10,655 nucleotides of DNA, from contig PWNW01000313.1 in NCBI GenBank assembly GCA_003557605.1, forward strand, positions 1-10,655, written 5' to 3'. This DNA comes from Spirochaetaceae bacterium (GTDB lineage: Bacteria; Spirochaetota; Spirochaetia; PWKH01). Within the stretch, counting starts at the first letter, position 1. Every line of letters begins with the position of its first letter. Below are positions 1 through 6,213 of this stretch, piece by piece. The notes below the pieces were generated by a model, which was not told where the DNA came from, did no database searches, and worked only from the letters and a program-made list of their open reading frames with translations. The translations under genes and the position numbers were made by a program.

Positions 1-1
1 G

Positions 2-235
2 ATGCCGGGATTCCTTGGAGCAAGTGCAGAATTCCTGGTAAATCCCAACCTGGCGGTAAGCAGTAACGGGGTGATTTTACTGAACCAAATACCTGAAGAT
101 GATTTTGTCATCGGACATATCCTCGGGGGGATAGATAGTCCCTTAGAGAATCCCTTCAGCACTAATCGTACACATCTTACCGGGGCAAGCAATATGGCAT
201 ATGAAGTAAGACTTATGAGAAAAAACTTTGAGTGA
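2..235 (+). CDS. C-terminal part of an unrecognised protein (5' end outside window)
   Basis: An open frame of 77 codons runs from the left window edge to a TGA at 233-235. Base 1 is the only sequence before the ATG at 2, so I cannot tell whether that ATG is a start or an internal methionine; a truncated larger gene is more likely. The visible part is soluble-looking, with no membrane segment. It has a Gly/Pro/Asn-rich centre (H-I-L-G-G-I-D-S-P-L-E-N-P-F around residues 39-52) and a basic end (R-L-M-R-K-N-F-E). I do not recognise the family. It is convergent with the lyase gene and is followed by a hairpin with a short T-run at 288-330, consistent with a real gene end. Confidence 0.5.
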   Translation: MPGFLGASAEFLVNPNLAVSSNGVILLNQIPEDDFVIGHILGGIDSPLENPFSTNRTHLTGASNMAYEVRLMRKNFE

Positions 236-287
236 AGAATGTATTTTTGTTTTCTGATCTGAAGGAGTCGGATCCAGCATCACAGGA

Positions 288-330
288 TTTCATCCCCTGC
301 TGATGCTGCAGGGGATATGAAATGTTTTAT
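288..330 (+). terminator. Hairpin terminator between convergent genes
   Basis: TTTCATCCCCTGC (288-300) pairs with GCAGGGG-AT-ATGAAA (308-322), with a 2-base bulge and a 7-base loop. On the + strand it is followed by TGTTTTAT, a short U-tract, so it can end the leftmost gene. On the - strand it begins at the stop codon of the lyase and has no U-tract after it, so termination in that direction is less certain. Confidence 0.55.
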
Positions 331-1793
331 AGGCTGTCGCCAAAATCATTACGGAATTTTTCCATCAGTTTCTGCGGCCAGTCACCGATTGGTTTGAGCT
401 TTCCAAGAAAAAACCGCAGCAGTCTGGGCTCTGCATCCCACTCAAGACCTCCGACGAGGTGCCGGTTGTCATACAGCCATCTGAGTCTGTCAATTGTGTA
501 TTCAATCTGTGACAGCGTGAACACCCTTCTTGGAAATGCAAGCCGCATCAGCTCTATATCGGCTAAAATGTCATTACCGGTTTCATCACGAACACTTGAT
601 ATGGTTCCCCGCTCCATGCCTCGAATGCCTGAGGCAAGGTAAAATGCTGCTACCAAAGCTCCTGCGGGATACTGCTCCTGAGGGAGGTGTGACAGAAATC
701 CCTTTGCATCAACATGAGCTCCCAAGCCGCCGCCGGGGGTTACCACGGGGATGCCGAGCTCATCAATCTTTTCTACGAAATATTCTATGAATGACGGTGA
801 CTGGCAGATCATCTGGTCATCAAGGGTTTCTTCAAGTCCCACGGCCATTGCCTCAATCTCTCGAACAGACATACCTCCGTAGGTGAGAAATCCTTCAAAA
901 AGCGGTACCATATCTCTCATTTTGTCATAGATTCCTTCATCATTTGTGCAGATAATCCCTCCCCGTGACGAGCTGAGCTTTCTCGCTGAAAAGTAAATCA
1001 GGTCAGAGAGGTCGGCCATTTCCCTGAGGATTGTACTGATTTCAGCGTTTTTATACTCATCCTCTCTCTGCTTGATGAAATAGGCGTTTTCCCCAATGAG
1101 GCTTGCATCAAGCACAATCATCAGCCCATGTTCATCGGCAATGCTTCTGACTTCCCGCATATTTTTCATGGAAAAGGGCTGTCCGCCGATAAGGTTCGTT
1201 GAAGCCTCCAAACGAATAAACGGAATTTTTTCTACTCCGTATGTTTCAATGATGTTTTTAAGCTTATTGATGTCAATATTGCCTTTGAAGGGATGGCTGC
1301 TCTTAATTTTTAAGGCTTCATCGGTAAATATCTCATGAAGAGTTCCGCCGTTAATCTCAATATGAGCTTTGGTGGTAGTAAAGTGATAATTCATGGGAAT
1401 ATGGTCACCCTTACGCACAAAAGCCTGGGAGATAATATTTTCTGCAGCCCTTCCTTGGTGTACGGGGAGAACCAGCTTTGTGCCGAATATATCTTGTACC
1501 CGCTGCTCCAAACGGAGATAGCTCTGGGACCCTGCGTAGGCGTCATCGGCAAGCATCATTGCTGCAGTCTGCCTGTCGCTCATGGCGTTGCAGCCGGAGT
1601 CGGTAAGCATGTCCAAATAGGTGTCCTGGGTAGTAAGTAGGAATGAGTTATACCCTGCTTCCTGCAATGCTCGGTATCGCTGCTCAATAGGCTGAAGGTG
1701 AAGTTTCTGAACCACCCGGACTTTATGAAGCTCCAATGGAAGCGCATTCCCTGCATAAAACTTGACCATCTCTTTACTGCTGATTTCTGACAT
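327..1793 (-). CDS. Tyrosine phenol-lyase/tryptophanase-family PLP enzyme (divergent beta-eliminating lyase)
   Basis: 488-residue cytosolic PLP enzyme of the aromatic amino acid beta-eliminating lyase family, which splits tyrosine or tryptophan into phenol or indole, pyruvate and ammonia. Aligned by hand to Citrobacter freundii tyrosine phenol-lyase (TPL), it keeps the PLP lysine (K272 = K257), the pyridine-N aspartate (D229 = D214), Q113-G-R115 for the phosphate, N200 and Y86 (= Y71). The residues that separate TPL from tryptophanase are TPL-like: T139 (= T124), R395 (= R381), F461 (= F448). Oddities: R217 is L232, H343 is L357 (the usual GGHA reads GGLGAH), and K256 is R271. There is about 15 extra residues at the N-terminus and about 20 at the C-terminus. 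Start chosen at 1793 because GGGAGG lies 6 bases upstream; the frame is open to 1949 but the promoter lies inside that extension. Substrate is uncertain. Confidence 0.9.
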   Translation of the reverse strand: MSEISSKEMVKFYAGNALPLELHKVRVVQKLHLQPIEQRYRALQEAGYNSFLLTTQDTYLDMLTDSGCNAMSDRQTAAMMLADDAYAGSQSYLRLEQRVQDIFGTKLVLPVHQGRAAENIISQAFVRKGDHIPMNYHFTTTKAHIEINGGTLHEIFTDEALKIKSSHPFKGNIDINKLKNIIETYGVEKIPFIRLEASTNLIGGQPFSMKNMREVRSIADEHGLMIVLDASLIGENAYFIKQREDEYKNAEISTILREMADLSDLIYFSARKLSSSRGGIICTNDEGIYDKMRDMVPLFEGFLTYGGMSVREIEAMAVGLEETLDDQMICQSPSFIEYFVEKIDELGIPVVTPGGGLGAHVDAKGFLSHLPQEQYPAGALVAAFYLASGIRGMERGTISSVRDETGNDILADIELMRLAFPRRVFTLSQIEYTIDRLRWLYDNRHLVGGLEWDAEPRLLRFFLGKLKPIGDWPQKLMEKFRNDFGDSL

Positions 1794-1846
1794 GATTCCT
1801 CCCTGGACTGTGTTGTTATTTGGATTGTATAAATATACGAACATTG

Positions 1847-1874
1847 TGATTATAAATACATTATTACAAATACA
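1847..1874 (-). repeat. Tandem 14-bp direct repeat over the lyase promoter
   Basis: On the - strand, TGTATTTGTAATAA (1874-1861) is followed directly by TGTATTTATAATCA (1860-1847); 12 of 14 positions match. The repeats cover the -35/-10 spacer and the -10 box. They could be tandem regulator half-sites, or a by-product of AT-rich promoter sequence. Confidence 0.4.
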
Positions 1875-1877
1875 CAA
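1849..1877 (-). promoter_or_regulatory. Sigma70-like promoter of the lyase gene
   Basis: On the - strand, TTGTGT (1877-1872), a 17-base spacer, then a perfect TATAAT (1854-1849). Transcription would start near 1842, giving a leader of about 48 bases before the ATG at 1793. This is too short for a TnaC-type leader peptide system, and none is seen. It lies downstream of the encapsulin terminator, so the lyase is a separate unit. Confidence 0.55.
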
Positions 1878-1912
1878 GGCAAAAACGACAACTGGAAAAA
1901 GACAGGTTATAC

Positions 1913-1943
1913 AAAAAAGGGCTCCTAAGAAGGAGCCCTTTTT
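1913..1943 (-). terminator. Strong intrinsic terminator of the encapsulin operon
   Basis: GGGCTCCT (1919-1926) and AGGAGCCC (1931-1938) form an 8-bp perfect stem with an AAGA loop, flanked by six A's on the left (1913-1918) and five T's on the right (1939-1943). On the - strand it lies 27 bases past the encapsulin stop codon and ends in a U6 run. It is symmetric and could work in both directions. Confidence 0.9.
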
Positions 1944-1965
1944 AGACAATGAGTATATTCCTGCA

Positions 1966-2763
1966 TCAGCGGATATTCAGTCCTGCAACTGCTTCCGGGG
2001 TAATAACCCGGAAGGCGAAGGACTCCATAAGAAACAGTTCCACTTTTTCGGTGGTGTGTGAATGATATCCGATGGCAAAGTCCTGACCAATTACTAATTC
2101 AAAATCTCCTCCCCTTTCAGCAGCAAGGAACCCGGATTCGATGGAAGGAGCAAATATGACCTTGCCGGAAATCTGGCGCTCAATCTGTGATTTAAGGGAG
2201 CCGCCTGGAGCGCTTCGGGCGAGAAAATTCCAAAGCTTCGGGCCTGCGATCAGGTTTGCCGGTGCATCAATACCTTCTGAAATGAGCTGAGTCATACATG
2301 CAGAGACTGCATCAATAACTCCGTCCTGGGTGAGATCAGTTTCGATGCTTGATTTTTCGGCAATTTGTGTTAATCCGGCCATGCATGCTTCTTCAAATCC
2401 AAAATAGACTGCTTGTTCTTCAAATGCAGCAATTTTTTTTGCAGCATCAACCAGGGAATCCAAGTCAGCATCCTTTGCTCCCCGTTCAATATTATCCAGT
2501 TCCCAAGTGGGTAATGAAAAACGGATTCTTGTTTCAACCAAGGGCTGAACAGAATACACTCCGTAGAGCACATCGCTTTTCTGGTTCTTCGGGACATGCA
2601 GTTTTCCAATGTTTACGCTGGTATGGCTTACTCCATGGGGCCCGCTGACATCCAAAAACTTTCTTGCTGATAAGCTGGCAGAAAGAGTTTCCTTTGCTAG
2701 GGTATCTATCTCTTCCCATGCTTTATTGCTGATAGGTGCTAAATCACGTTTTAAAAGATCCAT
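1966..2763 (-). CDS. Family 1 encapsulin shell protein
   Basis: 265 residues, the same length as Thermotoga maritima encapsulin. It is an HK97-fold protomer that self-assembles into an icosahedral protein nanocompartment in the cytoplasm. Family signatures: N-terminal M-D-L-L-K-R-D-L-A-P, which in this family helps bind cargo peptides inside the shell; R-K-F-L-D-V-x-G-P (35-42); W-E-L-D-N-I-E-R-G (87-95), where W87 and R79 match T. maritima positions that, as I recall, are linked to flavin binding; and the E-loop and A-domain end with E-R-G-G-D-F-x-L-x-x-G-Q-D near the C-terminus. Two ATGs are adjacent (2766 and 2763). 2763 is preferred because AAGGAG lies 6 bases upstream and the N-terminus then matches the family. 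The SD overlaps the cargo gene's stop codon, suggesting translational coupling. Confidence 0.96.
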   Translation of the reverse strand: MDLLKRDLAPISNKAWEEIDTLAKETLSASLSARKFLDVSGPHGVSHTSVNIGKLHVPKNQKSDVLYGVYSVQPLVETRIRFSLPTWELDNIERGAKDADLDSLVDAAKKIAAFEEQAVYFGFEEACMAGLTQIAEKSSIETDLTQDGVIDAVSACMTQLISEGIDAPANLIAGPKLWNFLARSAPGGSLKSQIERQISGKVIFAPSIESGFLAAERGGDFELVIGQDFAIGYHSHTTEKVELFLMESFAFRVITPEAVAGLNIR

Positions 2764-2773
2764 CATCTTCTCC

Positions 2774-3127
2774 TTATTTCTTGAGGCTTCCAATCCCCAG
2801 TCCGCTTCCATCAGAATCTTGCTGTGAAGATCCGCCAAGAAATTCCTCTTCCACTTCGCGATATCCTTCCTGATAAAACTTCTCTTCCTCTGGATCAAGT
2901 TCCTTCAGAAGCCGCAGAAATTCTCCTGCATGTACTTTTTCCTCGTCTGCGATATCAATCAGTACGTCCTGTGCAAGCTTAATATCTGTTGATTCAGCCA
3001 GCTGCTGATACAGTTGGATTGCTTCATACTCAGCGGCGATCATCATTCTGATTGCTCTGACCAGTTCCTGCTTGGTAAGCATGCGGTCACTGTTCTTTAC
3101 TTGAAATGGATGTCCAAACTCAGGCAT
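2774..3127 (-). CDS. Encapsulated ferritin-like cargo protein with targeting tail
   Basis: 117-residue half-ferritin that would dimerise to build a ferroxidase site and oxidise Fe(II) inside the encapsulin shell. Two helices carry the iron ligands: A-E33-Y-E35-A-I-Q-L-Y40 and D-E-E63-K-V-H66. By hand alignment E33/E63/H66 match Rhodospirillum rubrum EncFtn E32/E62/H65; overall it looks closer to the ferritin-like domain fused to Pyrococcus encapsulin. After an acidic Glu-rich segment (79-96) comes a flexible G/S/Q/D linker and the tail D-G-S-G-L-G-I-G-S-L-K-K (106-117), which matches the encapsulin cargo-loading peptide (SLGIGSLK type). Start at 3127 is set by GAGGAGG 8 bases upstream; the frame extends to 3202 but the promoter -10 box lies within that stretch. 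First gene of the operon, 10 bases before the shell gene. Confidence 0.95.
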   Translation of the reverse strand: MPEFGHPFQVKNSDRMLTKQELVRAIRMMIAAEYEAIQLYQQLAESTDIKLAQDVLIDIADEEKVHAGEFLRLLKELDPEEEKFYQEGYREVEEEFLGGSSQQDSDGSGLGIGSLKK

Positions 3128-3187
3128 AGAAATTTCCTCCTCTATGGTTTTTTCGTGTATCCAATCATGAAAACTAACTTCTATTCT

Positions 3188-3215
3188 ATTGTAATGCTCC
3201 ATAAACTGAAGTCAA
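3188..3215 (-). promoter_or_regulatory. Near-consensus promoter of the ferritin-encapsulin operon
   Basis: On the - strand, TTGACT (3215-3210), a 16-base spacer, then TACAAT (3193-3188); each box matches 5 of 6 consensus bases. Transcription would start near 3181, giving a leader of about 54 bases before the cargo ATG at 3127. No clear Fur or PerR box is visible around it. The strong boxes suggest substantial basal expression. Confidence 0.75.
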
Positions 3216-3271
3216 CCCTGGAAGGGATGAACTGTAAAAGTATTGTATTCAATTGTTCTATCTTGGAAAAT

Positions 3272-3285
3272 CCGCAATGCTGCGG
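3272..3285. repeat. Short inverted repeat just before the MFS start
   Basis: CCGCA (3272-3276), ATGC, TGCGG (3281-3285): a perfect 5-bp GC-rich stem with a 4-base loop, ending 4 bases before the ATG at 3290. It sits where an SD would be expected and could limit ribosome access. Short enough to be chance. Confidence 0.3.
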
Positions 3286-3289
3286 TACT

Positions 3290-4558
3290 ATGACCGGACA
3301 AATGAGTATATACAACAGAAACTCTGTTCAGGTCCTTTTCTCTTCATGGATGGCTGTGTTCGCCCTGTTCGGGGTCAGAGCAACATTTGCTGTCCTGAAG
3401 GACCCAATAGCTGCAGCTTCAGGGTGGAGTCAGACCCAGGTGTCTTTTGGGTATTCCCTCATGATGCTCAGCTATGCTTTGACTGCATTTGTCAGCGGAT
3501 ATTTGCTTGACAGGTACGGACCCAAAATCGTCTACGGCATCGCAGCTGTATTTGGCTTTTTTGGACTGCTGCTTACTGCTTTGCTGGAGGGGTATGCAGC
3601 ATATGTGGTGTTCTTTGGAATCGTAACAGGAATAGCTACCGGTATGCTTTGGGTAGCTGCAACAGTGACAGTCCGTACCTGGTTTACCGGAAACACCTAT
3701 GCCAGGAGCTGGGGTTTGGCATTCTGCGGGGCGCCGATTTCTCAGTTTGCATTGGCTTTTCTTATGAGGCATCTTCTTGCTCGGGGTACATGGAATACAG
3801 CTATGATATTTCTTGCAGGAATAGTTGGAGCAGCTCTTGCTGCAGCCTGGTTTTTTTCAAAGCATGCCCCTGAGCATTACGGCATTTCTGCGGCGGGCAG
3901 TCAATACGCTCTGTCCCCCAGTTCCGGAGAAGGGGACTGGGGAGTAAAACAGGCATTCACTGCCATGACGATTTGGGTGGTAATACTTCTTTTCCTGACA
4001 AGCATGATGGGAGAGTTTCTTATCTGGACACAGATAGTAAGTTTCTGGACTGAGGACCTTGCCTGGAGCAGAGATGCAGCAGTTTCTGCATACAGCGTCA
4101 TCGGGATAACCGGTATTATTGCCATGCCTCTTGCCGGAAGAATTTCCGACAGCTTAGTGCGTACCATGGGCAGTGAACTGCATGCCCGGAAGATCATGCT
4201 GGCTGCAGGTCCTCTAATTGGTGCTGCAGCCTGTGGAGGGCTGCTGTTGTCAGGGCATGCTGCTGCACCGTCCTATGCTGCTGCGGTCCTGTTTGCTGTG
4301 TACTGGGCTATTGTCCCCGGCGGAGTTGTTGGGTATGCAGGAGCATACTTCGGGAAAAAAAGCCTTGGAAAAATCTGGGGTATTGCCACAATGATTGTTA
4401 TGGGAATCGGGCCGTTTACCGGAACCTATGTCGGTGCATATCTGCGGGATGTGTCAGGCTCATATTACTGGTCCATAGTGTTTGCATTGGGGGCTTTTCT
4501 TGTATCATGCGTTTCCGCGATGCTGCTGCCGAAACGCCCATCTGTACGTAAGCATTGA
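3290..4558 (+). CDS. MFS transporter, oxalate/formate antiporter-like
   Basis: 422-residue, very hydrophobic inner-membrane protein with about 12 predicted membrane helices in two halves separated by a polar loop (about 190-220). It shows MFS motif A after helix 2, G70-x-x-x-D74-R75-x-G77-x-K79, and a partner motif G-R-I-S-D in the second half. The N-terminal pattern (F-G-V-R-A-T-F at 27-33, G-W-S-Q-T-Q-V-S-F-G-Y at 45-55) is typical of the OFA/monocarboxylate branch, so an organic acid substrate is plausible but not shown. The start is uncertain: ATGs at 3290 and 3302 both lack a strong SD, and the frame is open far upstream through the divergent encapsulin promoter. I chose 3290 because helix 1 starts soon after. 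I see no convincing + strand promoter in 3216-3289. Confidence 0.85.
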   Translation: MTGQMSIYNRNSVQVLFSSWMAVFALFGVRATFAVLKDPIAAASGWSQTQVSFGYSLMMLSYALTAFVSGYLLDRYGPKIVYGIAAVFGFFGLLLTALLEGYAAYVVFFGIVTGIATGMLWVAATVTVRTWFTGNTYARSWGLAFCGAPISQFALAFLMRHLLARGTWNTAMIFLAGIVGAALAAAWFFSKHAPEHYGISAAGSQYALSPSSGEGDWGVKQAFTAMTIWVVILLFLTSMMGEFLIWTQIVSFWTEDLAWSRDAAVSAYSVIGITGIIAMPLAGRISDSLVRTMGSELHARKIMLAAGPLIGAAACGGLLLSGHAAAPSYAAAVLFAVYWAIVPGGVVGYAGAYFGKKSLGKIWGIATMIVMGIGPFTGTYVGAYLRDVSGSYYWSIVFALGAFLVSCVSAMLLPKRPSVRKH

Positions 4559-4618
4559 ACTGCGTCACTTAATTGTCTGCTTAGGAAAAATCTGACTGTC
4601 CCAGACACTCCTTTGGTG

Positions 4619-4828
4619 TTACGGGGATTTCTTTTTTTCCGATCTGATTCCTAACCCTACCAGAAGGATGCCGCCAAATGTGCAGACCAGCAGAAGTGCA
4701 ACAACAGCAATATGAAGAATTCCTTCAAAGGAACCGATGAAAAATGACAGGACCGCAGCAGCTATGCAGAGAACTGCTCCTACTGTCATCATGAGCTGAG
4801 TGGTCTTTGTTTCCCGTTCTTTGTCCAT
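4619..4828 (-). CDS. Small two-helix membrane protein, unrecognised
   Basis: 69 residues: a charged N-terminus (M-D-K-E-R-E-T-K), a first hydrophobic helix (about 12-31), a short turn with one Glu, a second hydrophobic helix (about 37-61, Gly-rich at its end), and a basic tail (R-S-E-K-K-K-S-P). The positive tail suggests both ends face the cytoplasm. I do not recognise a family. Start at 4828 is supported by AAAGGG 7 bases upstream; another ATG at 4859-4861 is ruled out because it overlaps the -10 box of a strong promoter. It is divergent from the Fsr-like transporter and shares its control region, so a link in regulation is likely. Convergent with the first MFS gene; no clear terminator separates them. 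Confidence 0.72.
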   Translation of the reverse strand: MDKERETKTTQLMMTVGAVLCIAAAVLSFFIGSFEGILHIAVVALLLVCTFGGILLVGLGIRSEKKKSP

Positions 4829-4852
4829 TTCATATCCCTTTTCAAGAAGGAA

Positions 4853-4881
4853 AGTATACATTGGTGTAAATTGAGTGTCAA
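4853..4881 (-). promoter_or_regulatory. Strong promoter of the small membrane protein
   Basis: On the - strand, a perfect TTGACA (4881-4876), a 17-base spacer, then TATACT (4858-4853). Transcription would start near 4846, giving a leader of about 18 bases, just enough for the SD. This fixes the start codon at 4828. Its -35 box is 5 bases from that of the divergent promoter. Confidence 0.8.
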
Positions 4882-4902
4882 ATCAATGGACTCACATTTA
4901 CA
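4865..4902. promoter_or_regulatory. Operator-like inverted repeat between divergent promoters
   Basis: TGTAAATTGAGT (4865-4876) and ACTCA-C-ATTTACA (4890-4902) are inverted copies with 12 paired bases and one extra C in the right arm, separated by 13 bases. The repeat is centred between the two -35 boxes and overlaps both. A regulator bound here would affect both genes. No regulator gene lies next to it. Confidence 0.6.
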
Positions 4903-4915
4903 ATTCTTATATGAT
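4887..4915 (+). promoter_or_regulatory. Probable promoter of the Fsr-like transporter
   Basis: TGGACT (4887-4892, 4 of 6 matches), a 17-base spacer, TATGAT (4910-4915, 5 of 6). Transcription would start near 4922, only about 11 bases before the ATG, so the leader would be very short and would hold only part of the AAGGAAAAGG SD region. A start a few bases earlier would fit better. Confidence 0.5.
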
Positions 4916-4932
4916 TTACCAAGGAAAAGGCA

Positions 4933-6150
4933 ATGGGAAATAAACGTTCATACATGTTCATTCTATTTTTTGTAAGCGCTCACTTTTTTCATCATCTCCT
5001 TACTTCAATTATTGTGCCCCTGCTTCCCATGATCAGAGACAGCTTTGATCTGACCTATGCACAAGCTGGAGGAGTTGCTTCAGCATTTACCATCTCCTAC
5101 GGGCTGGCACAGCTTCCTTCTGGCTGGATAGCAGACCGCGTCGGGGCGAAGTATCTTCTGTTTTTCGGCATCTCAGGAGTAGCTGTGGCAGGAGCATTAG
5201 TTGGGTTCTCAGGCACCTATATCGGACTGCTGGTATTTCTTGCCCTCATGGGAATTGCTGGAGGGGGATACCATCCTTCAGCTTCTCCGCTGGTTTCAGC
5301 GTCAGTGGAACCCTCGCAGCGGGGCAAGGCATTAGGACTTCACATTGTGGGAGGAAGCGCCAGTCATCTTGTCTCTCCCCTTGCAGCAGTGTTTATTGCC
5401 GGGTTTTTCGGGTGGAGAGGATCCTTCATCACTATTTCAATACCGGTTTTTATATTCGGTATTATCCTATTTATGCTTTTGCGAGTATTTCATATTTCTG
5501 TCAAGAACCATGCGCAATCATCAAAATCCCAAAACGCTTCAGGTACCTCTGTAAAGAGACCATTTGGGGAAATTATTGTCTTTCTTGTTATTTCGTCAGC
5601 CATTGGGGCTGTTTTGGGGTCAGTCATTGCATTTATTCCTATGTTCAGCATTGACGGTCTTGGAGTGAGTCAAACAGGATCGGCTTTATTTCTGTCACTG
5701 TACTTTTTTGCCGGGATGATAGCAGCACCATTAAGCGGAGGAGTTGTTGATAAGCTTGGATCACGGTCAATGTTTATATTTTTGGCGGTTCTCTCCGGTC
5801 CTGCAATCATGCTGCTGGGAATAACCAGGAGCTGGATTGTTCTTGCAGTGATTATGGTGTTTCAAGCTGTTGTGATGTTTTCCAGAATGGTTGTTTCGGA
5901 GACCTATTTTGTGACATATGTTCCGCTGAAATGGAAATCAACTATCCTTGGGATCTATTACTTTGCAGGTATGGAGGGCAGCGGAATACTGACGCCTATT
6001 CTTGGCAGGGTTATTGATGGTGTCGGGTTTTCGTGGGCATTTACTGCAATGGGATTGAGCCTCAGTATCGTCTGTGTTGTTTCATTGACCATACTTTTAT
6101 TTCGGAACAGAGCAGGAATTGAACAGCAGGCTGCAGAAAGCAGTAATTAG
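4933..6150 (+). CDS. MFS transporter, fosmidomycin-resistance (Fsr)-like
   Basis: 405-residue inner-membrane protein with about 12 hydrophobic helices and a polar central loop (about 190-212, rich in Ser, Asn, Lys and Gln). The N-terminus H-F-F-H-H-L-L-T-S-I-I-V-P-L-L-P and the following F-D-L-T-Y-A-Q-A-G are characteristic of the Fsr-like branch of the major facilitator superfamily, whose known members are drug efflux pumps or small-molecule exporters. Motif A is intact: G64-W-I-A-D68-R69-V-G71-A-K73. The second-half equivalent is G-G-V-V-D-K-L-G-S-R. The ATG at 4933 is preceded by AAGGA 7 bases upstream. It is divergent from a small membrane protein, with a shared inverted repeat. The substrate cannot be told from sequence. 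Confidence 0.9.
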   Translation: MGNKRSYMFILFFVSAHFFHHLLTSIIVPLLPMIRDSFDLTYAQAGGVASAFTISYGLAQLPSGWIADRVGAKYLLFFGISGVAVAGALVGFSGTYIGLLVFLALMGIAGGGYHPSASPLVSASVEPSQRGKALGLHIVGGSASHLVSPLAAVFIAGFFGWRGSFITISIPVFIFGIILFMLLRVFHISVKNHAQSSKSQNASGTSVKRPFGEIIVFLVISSAIGAVLGSVIAFIPMFSIDGLGVSQTGSALFLSLYFFAGMIAAPLSGGVVDKLGSRSMFIFLAVLSGPAIMLLGITRSWIVLAVIMVFQAVVMFSRMVVSETYFVTYVPLKWKSTILGIYYFAGMEGSGILTPILGRVIDGVGFSWAFTAMGLSLSIVCVVSLTILLFRNRAGIEQQAAESSN

Positions 6151-6152
6151 CA

Positions 6153-6181
6153 TTGGATGTATGTATGTCTGCTGGTATACT
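6153..6181 (+). promoter_or_regulatory. Extended -10 promoter of the patatin-like gene
   Basis: TATACT (6176-6181) is preceded by TG at 6173-6174, forming an extended -10 element. A weak -35 (TTGGAT, 6153-6158) lies at a 17-base spacing. Transcription would start near 6188, about 26 bases before the ATG. The spacer holds three ATGT units in a row (6157-6168). Confidence 0.5.
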
Positions 6182-6213
6182 GTAAGCACTAAGCACAATG
6201 GGGAGCGGCTAAC

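Noticed and set aside
1794..1949. N-terminal extension of the lyase frame with a hydrophobic, signal-like stretch
   Set aside because: The predicted promoter and transcription start lie inside it, there is a strong SD just before ATG 1793, and family members start near that point.
2764..2898. Upstream extension of the encapsulin frame to 2898
   Set aside because: It overlaps the cargo gene in another frame; the 2763 start has an SD and gives the exact family N-terminus and length.
3014..3289. Upstream extension of the first MFS frame
   Set aside because: It runs antisense through the ferritin cargo gene and its promoter and does not look like an MFS N-terminus.
4559..4640. Terminator between the first MFS gene and the small membrane gene
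   Set aside because: Only 4-5 bp stems can be drawn (for example ACACT/GGTGT at 4604-4618), and the T-run at 4631-4637 is too far from them and lies inside a coding region.
4865..4902. TyrR box, because of the TGTAAA and TTTACA half-sites
   Set aside because: TyrR boxes have a 6-base gap; here the gap is 26 bases, and the site is not next to the tyrosine phenol-lyase-like gene.
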